A DNA stretch of 64,000 bases. Source: Enoplolaimus lenunculus. Its lineage: Eukaryota; Nematoda; Enoplea; Enoplida; Thoracostomopsidae. This document shows, in pieces, positions 46,501 through 55,789 of the stretch. The notes beneath the pieces were generated by a model. That model worked only from the letters and a program-made list of their open reading frames with translations. It made no database searches and was not told the DNA's origin. The position numbers and the translations under genes are program-made. The first letter of the stretch is position 1, and each line of letters starts with the position of its first letter. The DNA lies in NCBI GenBank assembly GCA_030248215.1, contig JASANG010003141.1, forward strand, positions 62,001 through 126,000, read 5' to 3'.

Positions 46501-49500
46501 AAAAAAGCAGTCATAATTCCAATCAGGAAGAAAGGAAAGCCTGTAGAATCTGCTGGTTCTTACCGCCCAATATCACTAACAAGCTGTGTGGCGAAATGCA
46601 TGGAACGTATGATAAAGAACAGGCTAAACTATATTATGGAAACTAAGAACCTATTCGACGAAAACCAAGCGGGCTTCAGAAAATTGAGATCAACCCAAGA
46701 TCAATTGCTGAGGATTACCCAGGATGTGCTAGATGGCTTTCACTGTAAGAAAATGGAAAGAACTTCGATGGTGCTGGTAGATTTCTCCCGCGCATTCGAT
46801 AAAGTGTGGAAAAGCAAACTCCTGGAGAAAATGATGGAACTAAATCTGCCACCCAAAATGATCTTCTGGATAAAGAACTTCTTACAAGACAGACGAGGAA
46901 AAGTACAGTTCGGAGCCGCAAAAAGTAGATACAGGAAGTTTGAGGAGGGTCTACCTCAGGGCAGCGTACTAAGCCCAACCTTATTTACGATTTTCATCAA
47001 CGATATCACAGTCGGTCTCCCTGAAGGTGTGAATTGCTCGCTGTTTGCTGACGATCTAGCGATATGGTCACGACACCGGAACATTGCAGAGATCGAAGAC
47101 AATATGCAAGATGCCATGGACGCAATCGTTGAATGGAGTGATACAAACAAAATGATAATAAGTGAAGAGAAGACTGAACAGACGCTATTCACGACATGGA
47201 ACAAAGAAAAAAGCGTTGTCCCGGAGATCATGAGGCGTGGAAAACGTCTGACGTTTTCGAAGAATCCCGTCTTCCTCGGAACCACATTCGATCAACATCT
47301 GAGTTTCAAAAACCACGCTGACAAGATCAAGAAGAGAATGAGTTTAAGAAACAATGTGTTACGTTCACTAACCGGCAAAGACTGGGGATGCAAAAAAGAA
47401 GATATGAGGCTTCTATATCAGTCATTCATCCGTTCTGTTGCTGAGTACGGGATCCCAGCATGGGGTCTGAGCATGTCAGAAACAGTAAATGAAACGATAG
47501 AAACAGCACAAAGAGAAGCCGCTAGAATCATCACCGGGTGTGTCAGAGGAACAAGAAATGACAGTCTTATGGTTGAAGCCGGGCTACCACCACTGAAGTA
47601 CAGAGCACAAGAACTAGCCAGCCTAGCCTTTGAGAAATCACTCAGACTACCCTCTGGAAACCCCCGGCGCCAAATCGTTGACCCAGAAAACAGAGTACCC
47701 AAAAGAACATCCAAAGTACAATGGCGGGACGAAGCCAAACGCCTTGCAGAAAACACTGGGCTACAAGGATTTCGAAGAGAGGAACTAAAACCATTCCAAC
47801 ACCCCCGTGGCTGAAATGGAAGACAACCACCTTCAACGAGGAACTCGCGACAACAGTGACTAAAGACATGCCACCAGAAAAGTGTAAACAAGCAGCAGAA
47901 AGTACTTTATCAAGTCTGCCGAAGCCCGCTCTCCAGTACTGGACCGACGGTTCCGCTGAAGGCGGAATCAGCAATGGTGGTAGTGGAATTCTGGAAATCA
48001 GTGCAAATGGAAACACCAGAGAACGATCGGTAGCGGCTGGACGTATTGCGAGCAGTACCAAAGCAGAAATTGTTGCCATATATGAAGCACTCAAAATGGT
48101 ACAGAACAAAGTAGACAACAACGATATAAAGTATGATGAGGTCTGCTGGATCTGCTGTGATTCAAGATCTGCCATACAAAAGCTCAAGAAAGGACCTCAT
48201 CTGCAAACCGACATCATCTGCAACAGGATCTGGAAAGAAATTTCACGCCATACCGAACAAAACGGTATAAAGTTCATATTCCAATGGGTTCCTGCCCATT
48301 GTGACCTCCAACGCAATGAAAACGCAGACACGCTCGCGAAAAATGGTAGCGCCAAACACCAACAAGACGTACCGATCGACATAAGCTCTGCAAAATCTGT
48401 GATCAAGAAAAGATTCGCCAAGAAATGGGAACATGAACGAAAGCCAACCTTTGATATTGCGAAATTCGTGCCGGCTAAGCTGGAAAGTGGTCTCACGCAA
48501 CACGCAAAACGAACACTTGCCCAAATGAGAACTGGAGGCAAATCCTTCTACCTTGCCAGCTTCAAGCATGCCGTGAATCCCAATGAACCACCGCACTGTA
48601 AAAGATGCTTTAACAGTGACGAAACCATCGAACACGTGATGAAAGAATGCCATATTCTTCACCAGCACAGAGAAGATCTGCTCAACAAAGATGACCCGAT
48701 GAAAACATTGTACGATGACCCAAAGAAAGCGTATACATTCCTGTGCAGGGCCGGAGTTATCTCCGACCGCATGTGACCTCATGGTCTCCAACCTTGAAAT
48801 GAAGAAGAAGAAGAAGAAGAGCGAGTCACTATAATTAGCATTAAATATTCACTCATAAACCCAAGCAGCGTTAGAAGTACATAGTTACATTAAATTTCTG
48901 TAAGCACCTATTGTTTCTATCTCTGTATGTTATGTTAGGATTCCATCTAGACAAAAGCTTTCAAGGCATATTCAATTTCATTTCAATTTATCAGTTTTGA
49001 CTCTATTTGCCATTAAACTCGATAAAAATACTTTGGTTGTATTTACTTTGACTGCTTTCGGGCTGCCAGGTAAATTGATAATGAACGTGCTGCCTCTTAT
49101 ACCGCACACAAGCCTGAAACAAGAGATACATTTAGTCTTCAACCCTGAGACGTTCATCTGTTTTAACATAGTAAGTCACCTCAACTTCTATAAAATACAA
49201 TATTAAGAGCATGCGAGTGTGCAGTTGTAATTTTGAAAAACGAATTACTCATAGGAACCGACAGCACAGTACACTTTCTGGCGCATATGTATTTAAATTT
49301 ATTCAAAAAAAGAACAAACAAGATACAAATCTAATATTATTCAAAGCGTCGGACCAGGAATACCAACTAATATTTAAACGCCAATGGCATGATAACTGAT
49401 TTCTGTAAATGTCGCACATGTAATTTGAGATGTTATTGTGTCAAAAATTTTACACTATGTCACATTGAAAACATACTTACACAATATGAGCGCAATTTGA

Positions 49501-51085
49501 ACAACTAAGTGAAGTTTTAAAATAATGGTTGCTACCGAAACTTTTCATGCGGATAACTGTGTAGCGAAATTTTTTATCATAAAGCTACTCGTTCTCACCG
49601 TGAAAGAGCAGCTAACGGTGTTACTTGTAGCGAACGATTCATTATAGCAGCAACAATCCCAGGACATTCTTTTTGAATTACACATTTTGTTGCCTGTAAA
49701 ACGCAATAGTTTAGCGTTTGGCGAAATCCCACAATCATGTTTCAAAAGATAATTTAAGTTGAAACTTAAATAAAAATTTCCGATGTTTTCAAAAACAGCA
49801 TCTTCTGTTTTATTTCGCGACAGTTACAAACATATCGACGCAGTTGTCAGACTATTATAGAAGTTTACAAAAACTTAGCATCGTTCAGATGCAATGCAAA
49901 GCAGTTTTAAAACATTACGTACCTCAGGGGTTATGTCCCTTTCGCTAAACCCAGTTCCACCAGACGTTACAATAATGTCTGCCTTTTCATCACAAGACGC
50001 TAACAGGGCACTCTAAAATGATTTCCCAATCAATTTTTGCGCGAAATCTCTTATCCACGCAATTAGCGCTATTAATTAAAAACTTTTGCAGTAATCATCA
50101 TTTAGGCTATTAGGGGTTTTGAACGATTTTCGACGTTACATGTCTGCTAAGTTCGGGCCTAAAGGCTCGTTCGCAGTTGGCACTATGATCAATGTTTCCA
50201 CGTTTAACTTTTCCATCACTAAATTTTTACCATAAGTTTTTACGTAACCCCGTCCCCTGCTTGTGCTCAGTCGAATGCTCGTAGTTCCAGGAAACTTATT
50301 GCACCAAACAATTCTGTCTTTTAGCAATTGATGCTTTTCCTACTCACTGATAAATAAAAGATAGTTAACACTATATTTGTATGTACGCGGAATTTTTCTC
50401 AACCTAAACAAAAGTTAACATAAATTTTGAAAACGTAATAGTTTTTAAACAATAATTAGTTATTGCCACACATTCAGTATAACTTCGGTATTATGTTGTT
50501 CTATTTTAAGACGATGTACTCATTGTAATTTTCGTTTACTATCAGCTAATCAAAAAACCATACTTTAATTTGATTCAAGTCATCAGGCACGATCAAGGCT
50601 TTGAACACAACGAAATGGTTATCGCTGAAACAAAATGTTCACTGTGGAAAATGAATGAATTACAGCACACACAAAAAATTAATCTGCAAACAGATTCAGT
50701 ACAAACTACAAATTACAGAAAAGTCGTGTTTTCCAAAACTATACAATTAAAACCGGATGGGCACAAATGCTCGGGTGGTATACATGTAACTATGCCTAAT
50801 CGCATACAACACAAAAACATGCATATTCGGTGTGAAAAGGTGTGTCATTGCTGGCATAAACAAAACATAATGATTAATAGAATTTACGCTAATATCCGGC
50901 ATAATTTCAAAACAAAGATTTCAATTCAAAATATGACAGAATTAATTTAGTTGCTCATTTATACAAAAACAGTAAAACCAACCAATAATAACAAGAATCT
51001 AACCTGTCGTTAAGGCTTTCAACACATGCTCTCATAGCCGGCCCGCTGCAATTTTCGCGAGTTCCATCAAAGCAGGAATCACTAA
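37532..51085 (-). CDS. GPHN: Gephyrin-type molybdenum cofactor synthesis protein (G and E domains fused), 5' exon missing
   Basis: Gephyrin adenylylates molybdopterin (G domain, MogA-like) and inserts molybdate (E domain, MoeA-like); in vertebrates it also anchors receptors. Nineteen minus-strand exons join in phase: 51004-51085, 50564-50624, 49923-50012, 49599-49693, 49047-49113, 44166-44328, 43602-43730, 43249-43341, 42843-42898, 42506-42649 (donor uncertain, perhaps 42533), 42195-42253, 41465-41618, 40482-40615, 40090-40177, 39700-39773, 39218-39282, 38560-38663, 38013-38085, 37532-37707; about 635 aa. G domain: [48 protein letters not shown] short linker leads to [12 protein letters not shown] domain: [60 protein letters not shown] and a C-terminal [13 protein letters not shown]. 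The initiating exon, upstream of 51085, was not found. Confidence 0.95.
44440..44453. repeat. Left target site duplication of the LINE (pairs with 48819-48832)
   Basis: GAGCGAGTCACTAT occurs exactly here and again at 48819-48832, immediately after the GAA-repeat tail. The match is 14/14, which sets both ends of the LINE and indicates recent insertion. Confidence 0.93.
44454..45172 (+). CDS. LINE N-terminal part: 2A-like peptide, PHD finger, start of endonuclease
   Basis: The frame is open from the very first base of the element, with no in-frame ATG before the endonuclease. An ATG at 44461 lies in another frame that merges after a one-base shift near the GGGTGGGGA at about 44501. A basic stretch leads to [24 protein letters not shown] (44723-44749) fits the 2A consensus DxExNPGP, where the ribosome releases the chain before the final Pro. 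Next is a C4HC3 PHD-like finger (CPVC, CTNC, HYKC, WACDEC; about 44759-44895). The endonuclease then begins [14 protein letters not shown] with QETLL. The frame ends at 45172; its continuation is in the next frame. Confidence 0.9.
45190..46272 (+). CDS. LINE endonuclease (EEP/APE-like) continuation and linker
   Basis: It continues the endonuclease: [14 protein letters not shown] (from about 45180), [20 protein letters not shown] (catalytic Asp and Asn), SPDVTV and GSDHKSIL (catalytic Asp-His). The domain nicks target DNA to prime reverse transcription. A basic linker follows to the TAG at 46270-46272, after which the same frame continues open into the reverse transcriptase. So a single stop separates the two domains. 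Confidence 0.9.
   Translation: MITLVKDGLNFKEIRNGVYNSRNDKTTEWQAISVNLKDRPPIKLVNVYVPPIINCTDDNRTQLFDPNGLMADESKFLGGDFNGHHAMWDSFQPQNKIGKQMVDWMDNKNMISINNNTEPTFCGFNNACSSSPDVTVMHTKWLEKAKWKTTDSMGSDHKSILWSINLIKPKPRLIRKTRWSFKPAALENFRSALERKLERWEINENITIANKNFNEIVMTEAKRHIPRGAVKAAKPCWSQEAQNLVNARFDALVKARTTKKPEDLEDYQRKANDARYKIRQMKRDAWREKASNFNYTTEPRTVWTIVKAIDGNLPAAPSGKPMISEKGRELRTDAAKADEFCRVYSKVSKLEKSKEDKVHE
46273..47814 (+). CDS. LINE reverse transcriptase
   Basis: Same frame as the endonuclease. Motifs in order: [69 protein letters not shown] (motif A Asp), [29 protein letters not shown] (catalytic Asp pair, about 47041-47067), then the thumb with [17 protein letters not shown]. The first ATG after the stop is at 46324. 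The frame ends shortly before RNase H, which is in another frame. Confidence 0.93.
   Translation, partial: NIRSRVKNGKATIVEEDMLFSLSELEAAISELKSGKAAGIDETTNEMIKSFGERAKRVLLELYNRSWDSGDVPSCWKKAVIIPIRKKGKPVESAGSYRPISLTSCVAKCMERMIKNRLNYIMETKNLFDENQAGFRKLRSTQDQLLRITQDVLDGFHCKKMERTSMVLVDFSRAFDKVWKSKLLEKMMELNLPPKMIFWIKNFLQDRRGKVQFGAAKSRYRKFEEGLPQGSVLSPTLFTIFINDITVGLPEGVNCSLFADDLAIWSRHRNIAEIEDNMQDAMDAIVEWSDTNKMIISEEKTEQTLFTTWNKEKSVVPEIMRRGKRLTFSKNPVFLGTTFDQHLSFKNHADKIKKRMSLRNNVLRSLTGKDWGCKKEDMRLLYQSFIRSVAEYGIPAWGLSMSETVNETIETAQREAARIITGCVRGTRNDSLMVEAGLPPLKYRAQELASLAFEKSLRLPSGNPRRQIVDPENRVPKRTSKVQWRDEAKRLAENTGLQGFRREELKPFQHPRG
47790..48776 (+). CDS. LINE RNase H domain and C-terminal zinc knuckle
   Basis: From about 47790 the frame reads [14 protein letters not shown] and continues the RT protein. 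RNase H motifs: WTDGSAEGG (first Asp), [13 protein letters not shown] (Glu), [11 protein letters not shown] (second Asp), [20 protein letters not shown] (His and last Asp). The tail carries CKRC...HVMKEC, a CCHC-like knuckle common at the end of LINE ORF2 proteins. The protein ends GVISDRM; the GAA repeat tail follows 25 bases later. Confidence 0.9.
   Translation, partial: TIPTPPWLKWKTTTFNEELATTVTKDMPPEKCKQAAESTLSSLPKPALQYWTDGSAEGGISNGGSGILEISANGNTRERSVAAGRIASSTKAEIVAIYEALKMVQNKVDNNDIKYDEVCWICCDSRSAIQKLKKGPHLQTDIICNRIWKEISRHTEQNGIKFIFQWVPAHCDLQRNENADTLAKNGSAKHQQDVPIDISSAKSVIKKRFAKKWEHERKPTFDIAKFVPAKLESGLTQHAKRTLAQMRTGGKSFYLASFKHAVNPNEPPHCKRCFNSDETIEHVMKECHILHQHREDLLNKDDPMKTLYDDPKKAYTFLCRAGVISDRM
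48801..48818 (+). repeat. GAA-repeat 3' tail of the LINE
   Basis: Six GAA units lie between the end of the ORF and the right target duplication. Simple repeats instead of poly-A at the 3' end are known in several LINE groups, for example TAA in the I element. Confidence 0.85.
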
Positions 51086-52940
51086 CTAAAATCAAAGCTA
51101 GAATCGATTATTCAATTGAAGTTCGCAAACAGGCATAGTGAATTTGACTCTTACACATCTTTACCTTCTCAGAGATAAATAGAGCATTCATGAATTAAAA
51201 CATTTGAAATCAAGTTAGGCGGAACGTAATTTATATAAACTAATCACGCCTTGTAAAAAATACAAGCGCGTATAATACCTGTCAAACAGGCTACCGAAAT
51301 CATACCGCAAGTAGTTCTAGTTACATGAAACAGACTCTATAAGCAAGAAGTTGCTTTTTATATAGCAACCAATTGAGCCAAAACAGATTTTAGAAAACGC
51401 TACTCCGCGATCTGAAACAAAAGAAACGCTGTGACAAATATATTGCTGAATCTTTACTGAAAACTTTCGTTTTGGTTTAAAATTTGAGCGTTCGAATTCT
51501 TATAACAGAAACCACATATGTACAAACAGGGGCGTACCGAGGTGGACCACGCCCCCAATAGGAATTAGCTCTATCGTTGTAATTTATATTAGATACAAAA
51601 ACTACGCCTAGCTTGTCGCTCGCACAGTTGTTAATTACACAACTTCAAAAAATTTCGCATGCGGTGCTGTTGTGCTGTTCATAATAAAAATTCGCTAAGC
51701 TGCTTAGCAGTTAATACGCCCATAGTCTCCGAACTGAAGTTCTGTACTAGAAATAAAGGTAATAGTGTGTAGATTTTCGCTCACATTTTCAAAAGCTGTT
51801 CACGTGGCGAACAATTCGGTCAGGTTCAGCTTACCAACCTGTCTAAAATTTAGGGGACCTAAAACAGGACTCTGAAACTGGTCTCGGAGCCGACTAGGAA
51901 AGCGTAGCTAACCTCATATGTCCGCCAATAAATTTAGGTAGGTCACTGCCAAAGAGGTCTAAGTTCACTGTTACGTGGAAACATAAGACACGGATCTGGC
52001 AGGAGGCGGCCTCCCAATCCAAATTTATCGGTACGCCACTGCGTAGAAAAGGACAAACTACTAGTTTCAAAAATAGTTTTAAAACATCAAATTTACTCAA
52101 AACTTGTTCTTATAGAAACATGTTGAAGCAGCATATATAGCTCGTGTTGCGCGACTAACAAATGTGACGATAACACAATCAAACCACTGCAACTTAACAT
52201 CCCAAGCAAAATACACAAGAAACAGTACCAAGGACGTCTACAGCGAACCTTACAATTACAAAATATAGCAGCTCAGCAGCAAAATATTTTTAATCGAACT
52301 TGAAATTTTACTTTAAAAAGCACACCAAATATACACAATAATTATAACACTAATAAATAGATACCTGGGAGCAACCGGAGGTGAGGCGAAATTAAGTAGT
52401 ATAAATGATGGTTAATTAGTTAATTTTAGCCAATATCTGCAAAATGCTGTTATGTTGTTTGGTTTCACGCTAATTTTCTGCCAAATTTCGGCAATTCTTT
52501 CATGAAAATTGTGACAAAAGTCAATCGAAACGCTAAACAGATAAATTAAGATAAATTATGCAAAACTTTCCTACCAAAATTGCCGGAACCTTCGGCAAAA
52601 ATTCTACCGGAGCCGGAGGCCGATTTTCTGCCGGAGCGGGAGCCGAGGCTGATTTTCTGCCGGAGCCGGAGGCAGGCCTCCGGTTGTACCCTGATAGATA
52701 CAGTTCAGTAGAAAACTTTCATACCACATAAGCCTAAAGTCATACTAAATCAAAAACTTGTACAGATAGCATACGATAACGCTCTAAGTAAGGCAATATA
52801 CAAGATGTTCTTGCATTATTATTTCCACATCTACAGGAATAATACGAAACCTTAATCTAAGGTTGAGCACATAACATCATCCTATCAATCACAGTATATA
52901 TTCAATTAATTCAAATATATCATACATAAAACAATAAAAG
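51086..52940. other. Region between gephyrin and the 103-aa gene
   Basis: The missing gephyrin first exon should lie here or further right; no candidate ending in the needed phase was convincing. 52364-52693 is a MITE-like element. Near 51531 a GC-rich GGGGCGTACCGAGGTGGACC stretch resembles other short dispersed repeats in the window. Confidence 0.5.
52364..52693. mobile_element. CAGGGTGCAACCGG family, GCCGGAGG sub-type, fullest copy
   Basis: The left end is CTGGGAGCAACCGGAGGTGA and the right end CCTCCGGTTGTACCCTG. Next to the right end is a run of GCCGGAGCCGGAGG with CCGATTTTCTGCCGGAG repeated. Internal blocks match 16105-16405. No coding capacity. Confidence 0.65.
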
Positions 52941-53252
52941 TTATGCTGAAGCAGATATTTTAACTTTAAACTGATCTATTTCTTGCTTCAAAAACTCGAC
53001 TAAATGAGATTCAGATGCATTCGGATTGTTTTTGACATATTCAACGACATGTGCTATTGTTTCTGCCTGAGCTTTGTCCACCGTATCATCTTTTAAAAAT
53101 GTTTCATATCCAGTTTTCAATAACTTCATCGCAGTAACCGTTCGATAAAGTTTAGCATCATTGCCAAAAGTACAATCAGGTGAAAATAGGGCCTTCACAA
53201 GCGCAACTTGTTGGACCAGATCCAAATTATTGTCATTGAACAGATCATCCAT
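52941..53252 (-). CDS. Unrecognised 103-aa acidic, helical protein
   Basis: A single-exon ORF with a true ATG and coding-like composition. It begins MDDLFNDNNLDLVQQVALVK and is predicted mostly helical, with LYRTVTAMKLLKTGYETF, a conserved-looking AQAETIAHVVEYVKNNP stretch and a C-terminal LVEFLKQEIDQFKVKI. There is no signal peptide, membrane segment, cysteine pattern or motif that I can name. It runs in the same direction as gephyrin, 1.85 kb upstream of its first recognised exon, so it is probably an independent gene. It could also be the last exon of a longer gene starting further right. Confidence 0.6.
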   Translation of the reverse strand: MDDLFNDNNLDLVQQVALVKALFSPDCTFGNDAKLYRTVTAMKLLKTGYETFLKDDTVDKAQAETIAHVVEYVKNNPNASESHLVEFLKQEIDQFKVKISASA

Positions 53253-54123
53253 TAGTATGGATAATTTATAGATACATAAATTGTGTTAGTCTGAATAAGA
53301 AATGTATAGAAAATGCTCACATTCGAAGTCCAGGAACACAGTTTGACTGTATAACAGGCATTTTGTTAACTTCATCCCTGAGTACGTATAGAGTACCTAT
53401 AATAAAGCCAACACATAACGCATCGCAATGCTTATAACAAATGTAAATCTTCGGTAATATGTACCTCGGAAACGGAAGTCATTGTAAAACACTTGGTAAA
53501 CTTCCTACTGTTGAATCTCTGACCGAAGACCTCCTTATGAAAAAGCTGAAATAAACTGTAACTAGCATAGTATCCGAAACACCTAGATAGCAAAGTGAAG
53601 GGCTAAAGCCCCCGCAAAGTTGCTTGTTTGCACGCATTTCAAAGCCTCAGTCTATTTACTAGTTACAATATTTTTTCCAGGAATAGCAATGAACTCTTTG
53701 TTGATGTCCATACACATCTGTTAAATTTGCCTGAATTTGCAACTTATCATTGAAATAGGCATAAATAAAATAAACCTAGAGCAAGAAGTACGAAAGGTTG
53801 AGCTTATATTTTTGTGAGTACGTTTCACCAAAGTGTATTGTCAAAATTCATTACATGGTTTTAAAGATTGATAGAAGCATCGTGTACTTAAGGTGAAATC
53901 CCTAAGTGAATTTAGAGGTATAGCAGTAAAACAGCCGTCAAACCCAATTTTAGAAAACTTTTTCACTGTAATACGTTTGTTAAGCAGCTCTGCGTATAGA
54001 ATATTCGTATGCCTTAAAACCCTACTCTGGTATATATATTTTACTCTCTACATTACGAACTAGCTAAGTAAATAGTGTGCTCGTTTCTAAAAATATCCAT
54101 CAAGCTTACGCATGGGCTTAGGG

Positions 54124-54320
54124 TTGGCCATCTATAGAACAGGGCGAGCCTTTTTTCAGTAGAACCACTATAAAATAAATTAAACTTTCGATAACTGTTT
54201 TGATGAGTAGGTTAAATATTAAGCTTAGGCTTTAGGTTTAGGCTTATTTTAGCATAGGAATATATTTATACTATTGCAACGGCATTAACCTAGGCTTCGG
54301 GCCTGACAGTGGCTCTTTAC
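54124..54320. mobile_element. MITE with telomere-like TTAGGC interior (diverged copy)
   Basis: The interior reads AGCTTAGGCTTTAGGTTTAG then GCTTATTTTAGC, with GGCATTAACCTAGGCTTCGG towards the right. The ends are decayed (GGTTGGCCATCT on the left). It is a member of the same family as 16661-16830. Confidence 0.5.
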
Positions 54321-54415
54321 GTTAAATGTTTGATAAGTTTATATGTTTATAGCGACTTATTCACACATTGACAATTGTATATTCAACAAGCAGGATGCAA
54401 GCCAACAGAATCGTC

Positions 54416-54936
54416 TCACCAAACTGTTACGGAAATATGATCGGGATTACCAACCAAGGAAATTGGTGAAACACCCTTTACTGGAGGTAGATGAAGATAC
54501 TTCTTAAAATACCAATTAATTCTCGGAAGTAGCTTTGAAGCTTGTAACGCTAGTGTGTGGTTAGTGACTACCCTATCGCCTTTATATGCGTCATCACCTG
54601 AGCGCCGCAAGCTGCACTCTCCATGCGCCACAGCCGAACTCTAGCTGAGTCTGACCAAACCGCTAAAACGTCCAACACCCGACAGTTCTCCGCTCTCCGG
54701 TAACACAAATGTTCGACTTGTTTACCTTATTTGGTGCCGTCGAGGCAGCTAATTTCACCCAACAGCCCAGAAACAACGCCATTGGACGTAGACAGTGCCT
54801 TCGGATAAAATTTGTGAAGATCCAGGTCATTCCAGGTACGGGTGCAACGAAGACGAGGCTTACTCACATATAATTTTTGACCAGCCCAGGCATTGCGAAC
54901 TAAACTTGCTGTTATCCTAAAAACTAAATGCCGCAA
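54416..54936 (-). CDS. Unrecognised ORFs with coding-like composition, possibly exons
   Basis: Two neighbouring minus-strand ORFs. The one at 54727-54936 contains ASLVRNAWAGQKLYV, followed by a possible donor GTGAGTAAG in the middle, and HKFYPKALSTSNGVVSGLLG. The one at 54416-54631 contains ALQASKLLPRINWYFKKYLH. Both are richer in G and C than their flanks. I do not recognise a family, and exon boundaries are not certain, so these may be exons of one gene or an old element. Confidence 0.25.
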
Positions 54937-54999
54937 TAGTGCTGTTTTATATCCCCGCCTAATTCAAAACACTGAGCAATATTAGATATCCACGCAGAC

Positions 55000-55206
55000 A
55001 CTGCATTAACGCGCGTGATCCGTAAAGCCGCGTTGCGACATAACTTTTATCAAGAAGCAAGTTTCAATCTTAATGCCAAATATGTAATCAGTTTTAATAA
55101 ACAGCGCTTAAATTTGAACCCTTCGGATGCTCAACAGTTTGATCTTGCCAATTTAAAGGCTTCCATGTTGCAGAAAATTGGAAATGTCAAATTTCAAAAT
55201 GCATGA
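55000..55206 (+). CDS. Unrecognised ORF, possibly an exon
   Basis: The plus-strand frame carries KAALRHNFYQEASFNLNAKY and DLANLKASMLQKIGNVKFQ before a stop at 55206. Composition is coding-like, but no motif is recognised and no partner exon was found. Confidence 0.2.
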   Translation, partial: TALTRVIRKAALRHNFYQEASFNLNAKYVISFNKQRLNLNPSDAQQFDLANLKASMLQKIGNVKFQNA

Positions 55207-55353
55207 AACAGTTTCAAATCAAAAGCTTTTTTAGTACAAAGCTGCAGACTCCCAGTCTATGTAGGCCGCGGAACAGAGGGGTCATGGAATCCGGCCCAAG
55301 TATGACCAAAGGGGCCACTAAGACCAACGGCTCACCGTCACTTGGGTCCCCAT

Positions 55354-55789
55354 CAGGGTGTAACCGCCAATCGGATATGCGTTTCCGTTTTCGGTAAAAA
55401 TCGGTATCCGTTTCCATTTAATATAGAAATACCGAAAAGTCTGTTGTTTTTACGCTAAAAATTAATTTGAAATCACGTATATTTTCGCGATTTTTCATTA
55501 CAGATATGCTGCAATGGTTTCCTATAAAATATTCACAAATGGTCAAAAATTCAGTTTGATTGTAAAGATTTGGAGGTAAAATATTTTTCATTTCATATGA
55601 AATTCATCCATTGTCTTAAAAATTTCGGTGCATCCGCAATTTTTGTTGAAAATTTTGGAAAGCGTGGTAAATATTTGCACGTCTCAATTGTGTTCGTAGA
55701 AAAATAAAACATCTTTCAAACTTTTACATTTCGCTATCCGTTTCCGTAATTCTTACTATCCGTCTACACACTGCCTGGCTTCCACCCTA
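55354..55789. mobile_element. CAGGGTG-ended non-autonomous element, TATCCGTTTCCG sub-type
   Basis: Left end CAGGGTGTAACCGCCAAT and right end TGGCTTCCACCCTAA are loosely inverted. Both sides contain ATCCGTTTCCGT-type sequence in inverted orientation. The interior is AT-rich. It resembles the CAGGGTGCAACCGG family but with a different inner repeat. Confidence 0.45.

Larger units (their letters stand above)
44454..48818 (+). mobile_element. Non-LTR retrotransposon (I/R1/LOA-like, with RNase H) inside a gephyrin intron
   Basis: About 4.4 kb, opposite in strand to gephyrin, bounded by a perfect 14-bp target duplication and ending in (GAA)n rather than poly-A. Domains in order: 2A-like peptide, PHD-type zinc finger, AP-like endonuclease, reverse transcriptase, RNase H and a C-terminal zinc knuckle. 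Coding is interrupted by a frame change near 45165-45180, an in-frame TAG at 46270-46272, and a frame change near 47790-47800. A further shift near 44500 would link the ATG at 44461 to the main frame. With only these few lesions and an intact duplication it is young; some lesions sit near short homopolymers and could be sequencing errors. RNase H together with endonuclease points to the I/R1/LOA/Ingi side of LINEs; the exact clade needs a tree. Confidence 0.95.

Noticed and set aside
50570-50950. Plus-strand 126-codon ORF
   Set aside because: It overlaps the gephyrin exon at 50564-50624 on the other strand, has no motif, and its remainder is AT-rich intron.
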